Source of the DNA: Ignavibacteriota bacterium
GTDB lineage: Bacteria > Bacteroidota > Ignavibacteria > UBA10030 > UBA6906
Direction: 5' to 3'
DNA length: 64,000 bases
Assembly (NCBI GenBank): GCA_016707525.1
Contig: JADJHP010000004.1
Coordinates: forward strand, 124,001-188,000
Below are positions 60,063-64,000 of this stretch, in pieces; position 1 is the first letter of the stretch, and each line of letters begins with the position of its first letter. The position numbers and the translations under genes are program-made. The notes under the pieces were generated by a model that saw only the letters and a program-made list of their open reading frames with translations, was not told the DNA's origin and did not search any database.

Positions 60063-61043
60063 TCATCCGAACTTCATTGCGGTGCGGACCTCGGCCATCG
60101 TCTCCGCGGCCCGGACCCGGGCACGCGACTCGCCGTCCTTCAGGATCTCCTCCACCTCACCGGGATGCGCATCGAAGTAGGCGCGTTTCTCGCGGAACGG
60201 CGTGAGCGCATCGGTGATCTTCGCGCATGCGCGCTTCTTGCAATCCACGCAGCCAAGTGCTCCCGACCTGCATCCCGTCTCGATCTCGGCCGTCTCTCCC
60301 GGGTTGTACTTCTGATGATAGGTGAAGACCAGGCAGACCTCGGGCCGGCCCGGGTCGTTCTTGCGTACTTTCTGGACATCCGTGACGGCTCCACGCATCT
60401 TCTGCTGGATCGCGTCGGGCGGGTCGGACAGCAGGATCGTATTCCCGACCGACTTGCTCATGCGCTTGCCGTCCAGTCCCGGCAGGCGTGCGAACTTCGT
60501 GAGCTTCGGTTCCGGCTCGGGAAACACGTCGCCGTACTGTGTGTTGAACCGGCGCGCGATCTCGCGCGCGATCTCGACATGCGGGACCTGGTCCTCGCCC
60601 ACCGGCACGAGGTCGCCCTTGTACAGGAGGATGTCCGCGGCCTGGAGCACGGGATACCCCAGATGGCCGTACGTGATGTTCTCGATGTTCAGGTCGCGCA
60701 CCTGATCCTTGACCGCGGGGTTGCGCTCAAGCCGTGCGGCCGTGATCAGCATCGAGAACAGCAGATGCAATTCGGTGTGTTCTTTCACCTGCGACTGCCG
60801 GAAGATCGGGCTCCGGGCAGGATCGATGCCGGCGGCGAGCCAGTCGATCGTCATGTCGATGGAGTTGGCATAGATCTGCGACGAATCCAGGTTCGTCGTC
60901 AGCACGTGATAGTCCGCGATCAGGTGGTAGTTGTTGTACTCGCCCTGGAGGGCGACCCAGTTCTCCAATGCCCCCACGAGGTGGCCGAGATGCAGTTTAC
61001 CCGTGGGACGCATACCGCTCAAGATGGTCTTTTTCTGCGTCAT
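60063..61043 (-). CDS. trpS: Tryptophanyl-tRNA synthetase
   Basis: 326 residues from ATG 61043; the TTG at 61052 would add three residues. Class I motifs are MRPTGKLHLGHLVGAL and KRMSKSVGNTI. ENWVALQ, DYHVLTTN and the GEDQVPHVEIAREIA block are TrpRS-specific. It charges tRNA(Trp). The C-terminal part contains a short four-Cys-like stretch (CRSGALGCVDCKKRACAK), present in some bacterial TrpRS. Confidence 0.96.
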   Translation of the reverse strand: MTQKKTILSGMRPTGKLHLGHLVGALENWVALQGEYNNYHLIADYHVLTTNLDSSQIYANSIDMTIDWLAAGIDPARSPIFRQSQVKEHTELHLLFSMLITAARLERNPAVKDQVRDLNIENITYGHLGYPVLQAADILLYKGDLVPVGEDQVPHVEIAREIARRFNTQYGDVFPEPEPKLTKFARLPGLDGKRMSKSVGNTILLSDPPDAIQQKMRGAVTDVQKVRKNDPGRPEVCLVFTYHQKYNPGETAEIETGCRSGALGCVDCKKRACAKITDALTPFREKRAYFDAHPGEVEEILKDGESRARVRAAETMAEVRTAMKFG

Positions 61044-61090
61044 ACTATCCAATGTAATAGGGACTCAGGAGGGACAGCGTGAGAAGGACG

Positions 61091-61594
61091 TCAATTCAGG
61101 AAAAGGTAGGGCTTCCAGCGTTCGTCGAGCGACCCGACCACATGGCGGATGAACGTCACATGATTGGGCCGCATGGGTTTTCGCCGCAACGGCATAAGCG
61201 CTTCCTCTGGTGTCCGGTCACCCTTCTTGTTGTTGCACCGGACACAGGCACACACGAGATTCTCCCAGCTGTCTTCGCCATTGCGGGACGCCGGCATCAC
61301 ATGATCCACCGTGAGGGGCAGATCAGCCCGGCCACAAAACTGGCACCGGTGGCCGTCACGGCGAAGGATGTTCTTGCGGGAAAGGATGATCTTCTTGTAC
61401 GGCACCCTCACGAACATAGATAGCCGTACGATGCTGGGAAAGGCCATGGAAACAGTCACAGCCCTGACCATCTGCCCGTTCTGGGCCTCGATCAACTCTG
61501 CTTTGCCGAGATAGAGGAGAGCAATGGCTTTCTTCACATTCACCACGCTCATCGGTTCATAATTCTGGTTCAGAATCAGAACCTTTGCGTTCAT
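61091..61594 (-). CDS. HNH endonuclease family protein
   Basis: 167 residues from ATG 61594 (NAKVLILNQNYEPMSVVNV); upstream in-frame codons cross the promoter and are rejected. The HNH domain is CQFCGRADLPLTVDHVMPASRNGEDSWENLVCACVRCN, with two CxxC pairs for zinc and the DH...N catalytic core. Proteins of this exact length and N-terminus are widespread in Bacteroidota and relatives but uncharacterised; DNA cleavage or nicking is assumed. The gene has its own strong promoter. Confidence 0.9.
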   Translation of the reverse strand: MNAKVLILNQNYEPMSVVNVKKAIALLYLGKAELIEAQNGQMVRAVTVSMAFPSIVRLSMFVRVPYKKIILSRKNILRRDGHRCQFCGRADLPLTVDHVMPASRNGEDSWENLVCACVRCNNKKGDRTPEEALMPLRRKPMRPNHVTFIRHVVGSLDERWKPYLFLN

Positions 61595-61676
61595 CCGCCC
61601 CGAAAAGCCGCTTCCATTCCTAGGTGCGCTGAAGTTCCTACCCCCTCCTGTGTGAAATCCCAAATACGTATAGAAA

Positions 61677-61705
61677 AATATACGTTCAAAGGGGGGCTTT
61701 GTCAA
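61677..61705 (-). promoter_or_regulatory. Promoter of the HNH nuclease and downstream trpS-scpAB run
   Basis: Minus strand TTGACA (61705-61700), 17-nt spacer, TATATT (61682-61677), nearly ideal sigma70. The transcript would start near 61670 and have a leader of about 75 nt. The leader contains an AGGAGGGGG (61649-61641) without a start codon at the proper distance. Confidence 0.7.
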
Positions 61706-61733
61706 GCCTTGTCTGGGCCCCGCCAGAACGCAC

Positions 61734-61763
61734 GCAGGGGTTCCGGACAGCCGGAACCCCTGC
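61734..61763 (-). terminator. Strong hairpin after the HtrA gene
   Basis: GCAGGGGTTCCGG (61734-61746) and CCGGAACCCCTGC (61751-61763) form a perfect 13-bp stem with a 4-nt loop. It lies 22 nt past the htrA stop. On the minus strand no T-run follows, so factor-dependent ending or RNA protection is possible. Confidence 0.6.
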
Positions 61764-61784
61764 ATTTTGAACAGCATAGAGCGA

Positions 61785-63299
61785 TCACGGGATCTGGATC
61801 GCCAGATAGGCCGTCTGCTCCGCCCGCTTGATGCGCAGGAGGATGGCATCGCCCGATTTCCGGGCCGCGATCGCCTTTTTCAGGTCCGCCGGCGTGGAGA
61901 CAGGCTTACGGTCGGCCTCCAGGATCACATCGTGCTTCCCGATGCCACGCTCGGCAGCCTCGCCGAACGGTTTGATATCCGAAACAAGGACACCCCGTTC
62001 GACCTCCAGCTCCTTCTTCTCCTCTGCGGTCAGGACGCGGACGGTCATCCCGAGCGCGTCGAAGGAGAGTGTCCGCGCCGCGTCCGCAATTTCGGCCGGC
62101 TCTTCCTTTTTCTCCCCGGAGCTGCTTGCGAGAGTCGCGTCCTGCGAGCGCGGACGGAGCGTCACTTTCTTTTCGAAGGTCTTCCCTTCCCGGAAGATCT
62201 TCAGCGTCACCACATCGCCCGGATGCCGTGTTGCGATGTAGGACTGCAACTCGTTGTTCTTGTTCACTTCCCGGCCGTCGATCTCAAGGATGACGTCCAG
62301 CTCTTTGAGGCCCGCGGCGGCGGCAGCTCCACCGTCGACCAGTTTCTCGATCTTGACGCCCTTGGCCTCTTTCATGCCAAGTGCGCTGGCCATGGTCTGA
62401 TCAATGGTCGTGATCGACACCCCGATGTATCCGCGCTTGACCTCGCCGAACCTGATCAGGTCAGAGGAAACGGTCTTCAGGATGTTCACCGGTACCGCGA
62501 ACCCGTAGCCCTGATACCGGGCATTGGTCGTGGCGATCGCAGTGTTGATGCCGATGACCTCGCCGCTCATATTGAGCAGCGCACCACCACTGTTGCCGGG
62601 ATTGATCGCAGCATCGGTCTGGATGAAGCTCTCGATACCGTACTGGTCCTGAATGATATTGATGTTCCGTCCGATGGCGGAGACGATACCGGCGGTGACG
62701 GTGGAGGTCAGGCCGAGCGGATTCCCGATGGCGAGCACCCATTCGCCGACGTGCACATTCTCGGAGTTGCCGAGTGCCGCGGGGATGAGCCCTTTGGCGT
62801 CGACCTTGATGACCGCCAGGTCGGTCGACGGATCCGTTCCGATCAGCTTCGCCTTGTACTGTACCTTCTCATCGAAGATCACTTCAATGCCATTCTCCGC
62901 GGCATCCGCCACCACGTGGTTGTTCGTGGCAATGTACCCGTCGGCCGTCAGGACAACGCCCGACCCATATCCCTGCGACGGCTGCCCGTCCTCATCAGGA
63001 TTGAAGAAATGGAAGAAGTCGCGCGGCATGTTCTTCGGACGTTCCTTGGCCACCGTCGTCGTCTTGATCGCAACGACCGAGGGTGACACCGCTTTCGACA
63101 CTGCAGCGAAGTTGTCGCTCAATGCCCTGACAGACGAATTCTGCATCGCCACAGGAGCCGGGCCGCCGAGCTTCACCTCGTCGCCGCCGTACGCCAACCC
63201 GAGATCCACACCGTTCCCGAACGACGACACCATCACCGTGCCGAGCACGACACCAACGATCACCAGGACCACCGATGCGACCACATACTTCTTCACCAT
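61785..63299 (-). CDS. Do-type (HtrA/DegP family) serine protease
   Basis: 504 residues. An N-terminal membrane helix (YVVASVVLVIVGVVLGTVMV) leads to the trypsin-like domain with His in ATNNHVVADA, Asp in DPSTDLAVIKV and Ser in NPGNSGGALLN. Two PDZ domains follow (GYIGVSITTIDQTMASALGM, then GMTVRVLTAEEKKELEV). It degrades or refolds damaged envelope proteins. The first helix lacks a clear cleavage site, so it may stay membrane-anchored like DegS. It begins 25 nt after the recO stop. Confidence 0.95.
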   Translation of the reverse strand: MVKKYVVASVVLVIVGVVLGTVMVSSFGNGVDLGLAYGGDEVKLGGPAPVAMQNSSVRALSDNFAAVSKAVSPSVVAIKTTTVAKERPKNMPRDFFHFFNPDEDGQPSQGYGSGVVLTADGYIATNNHVVADAAENGIEVIFDEKVQYKAKLIGTDPSTDLAVIKVDAKGLIPAALGNSENVHVGEWVLAIGNPLGLTSTVTAGIVSAIGRNINIIQDQYGIESFIQTDAAINPGNSGGALLNMSGEVIGINTAIATTNARYQGYGFAVPVNILKTVSSDLIRFGEVKRGYIGVSITTIDQTMASALGMKEAKGVKIEKLVDGGAAAAAGLKELDVILEIDGREVNKNNELQSYIATRHPGDVVTLKIFREGKTFEKKVTLRPRSQDATLASSSGEKKEEPAEIADAARTLSFDALGMTVRVLTAEEKKELEVERGVLVSDIKPFGEAAERGIGKHDVILEADRKPVSTPADLKKAIAARKSGDAILLRIKRAEQTAYLAIQIP

Positions 63300-63324
63300 G
63301 ACGCCTTCCTCCGTTCTAGTAGTT

Positions 63325-64000
63325 CTACCCGAGCATGTAAAACACCTTTTCAGACTGCAGCGGCTTCATCCCTGTCAGATGATGAAGGACCAGATGCCTC
63401 AGCGCACCGCCCACTTCATCCCGCATTGCCCCCGGGAGTATGATGCGGGATGCTGCCTCGGGGTGTCGCGCGTCCTGAAGGCCGGTCAACGCACCCAGTG
63501 CCGCCAGGGACACCCGCTCACCACCAAACCCGCGGTCCTCGCACCCGGAACAGATCAATCCGTGTGTACTGATGGAACAATGCCTGAGGCCGTCCTCCGC
63601 GATCATCGCCAGAGACCGGCCGCACTCGACGCAATTTCTCAGTTCTGGCCGGAATCCCAGTATGCCGAGAAGCTGCATCTCGTAATAGTATAACGCATTT
63701 TCGGGGCTATGAGTTGCATTTCCGAGCATTTCCAGGGTAAGTGACAGCAGCTCGAAAACGTTTGCGTTGGCTTCTTCTGGAGGAAGGGACAGGTTGGTCA
63801 GCTCCACGGCGGCCATCCCCCCTGCCATACGCTTCAGGTCGTCGGACAGCCCCTTGAACAACGGAAGCCGGTCACACTGGGACATCAAATGGAGGTCTTT
63901 GCCGGGTTTCTTATAGATCACGGCCCGGACGCAGCTCATCGGTTCCGCCCCACCGGCACCCGCTTTCTGGCGGTTCCGGATCCCCTTCGCCACCACGGAG
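63325..64000 (-). CDS. recO: DNA repair protein RecO, 5' end outside the window
   Basis: The frame is open to the right edge, and the first residues seen (VVAKGIRNRQKAG) correspond to about residue 35 of RecO, after the missing OB-fold start. Visible features are ALEPMS-like AEPMSCVRAVIYKKPGKDLHLMSQCD, the helical middle with NALYYYEMQLLGILGFRPEL, and the four-Cys zinc site NCVECG...ICSGCE. RecO loads RecA with RecR and anneals single strands. The stop lies 25 nt before the htrA start. Confidence 0.92.
   Translation of the reverse strand, partial: SVVAKGIRNRQKAGAGGAEPMSCVRAVIYKKPGKDLHLMSQCDRLPLFKGLSDDLKRMAGGMAAVELTNLSLPPEEANANVFELLSLTLEMLGNATHSPENALYYYEMQLLGILGFRPELRNCVECGRSLAMIAEDGLRHCSISTHGLICSGCEDRGFGGERVSLAALGALTGLQDARHPEAASRIILPGAMRDEVGGALRHLVLHHLTGMKPLQSEKVFYMLG

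Overview
The window is GC-rich bacterial chromosome with densely packed genes and many ATGA or TGATG overlaps. I see no mobile element, prophage, CRISPR array, rRNA or tRNA. Several features point to the Bacteroidota/Chlorobiota/Ignavibacteriota neighbourhood: an S46 dipeptidyl-peptidase, a DAHP synthase fused to chorismate mutase in a pheA-aminotransferase-tyrA operon, a GH2 beta-galactosidase and GH78 rhamnosidase, and many secreted proteins. The promoters I can read are sigma70-like (TTGnnn, usually a 17-nt spacer, then a TATATT-type -10). They are not the -33/-7 type of Bacteroidia, so an Ignavibacteria-like lineage is my best guess. This is inference, not a taxonomic assignment.

Region by region: 1-7.3 kb holds the end of a secreted Ig-like/dockerin-like protein and a minus-strand operon of GH78 rhamnosidase, PfkB kinase-HAD phosphatase fusion and a phospholipase-B-like hydrolase. 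7.4-13.2 kb holds a TMEM175 channel, the archaeal-type amidotransferase pair gatE-gatD, and a convergent glnS. 13.3-20.8 kb holds a GNAT-like protein, a fucose/arabinose isomerase homologue, pntAb-pntB and a DUF2339 membrane protein. 20.8-28.2 kb holds a phospholipase-D-like lipoprotein, two outer-membrane-type proteins and lacZ. Three of these four genes are broken by small frameshifts. 28.2-30.3 kb holds a C1 peptidase, a DUF134 regulator and a His-rich NifX/NifB-like protein.

30.4-40.4 kb is an amino-acid region. thrB-thrC-proC follows a Thr-rich leader peptide with an attenuator. pheA-aminotransferase-tyrA-aroG/CM follows a Phe/Tyr-rich leader peptide with an attenuator. In both I can draw the pause, antiterminator and terminator helices from the sequence. 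Between them lie mgsA, an esterase and a WYL regulator.

40.4-45.8 kb (minus) is a compact bacterial microcompartment locus: three EutN/CcmL pentamers (one frameshifted), PduL, a CoA-acylating aldehyde dehydrogenase, one BMC hexamer, a class II aldolase and acetate kinase. It resembles the fucose/rhamnose-degrading PVM type. The aldolase would yield lactaldehyde, which the dehydrogenase, PduL and kinase would convert to acid plus ATP. Three of the enzymes carry a similar terminal helix that fits an encapsulation peptide.

45.9-64 kb is a nearly unbroken minus-strand run: recO (cut by the window edge), HtrA protease, HNH nuclease, trpS, scpA, scpB, an RsuA/RluB-type pseudouridine synthase, a trypsin-like lipoprotein, GNAT, LD-carboxypeptidase, cupin, two TPM proteins, YhcH-like, a cyclic-nucleotide-gated K+ channel, a CPBP-PP2C fusion, an S46 peptidase and a thioesterase.

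The most notable points are the two complete attenuators, gatDE beside glnS in a bacterium, and the microcompartment locus. The cluster of single-base frame breaks, at least two in short homopolymers, may be assembly errors.
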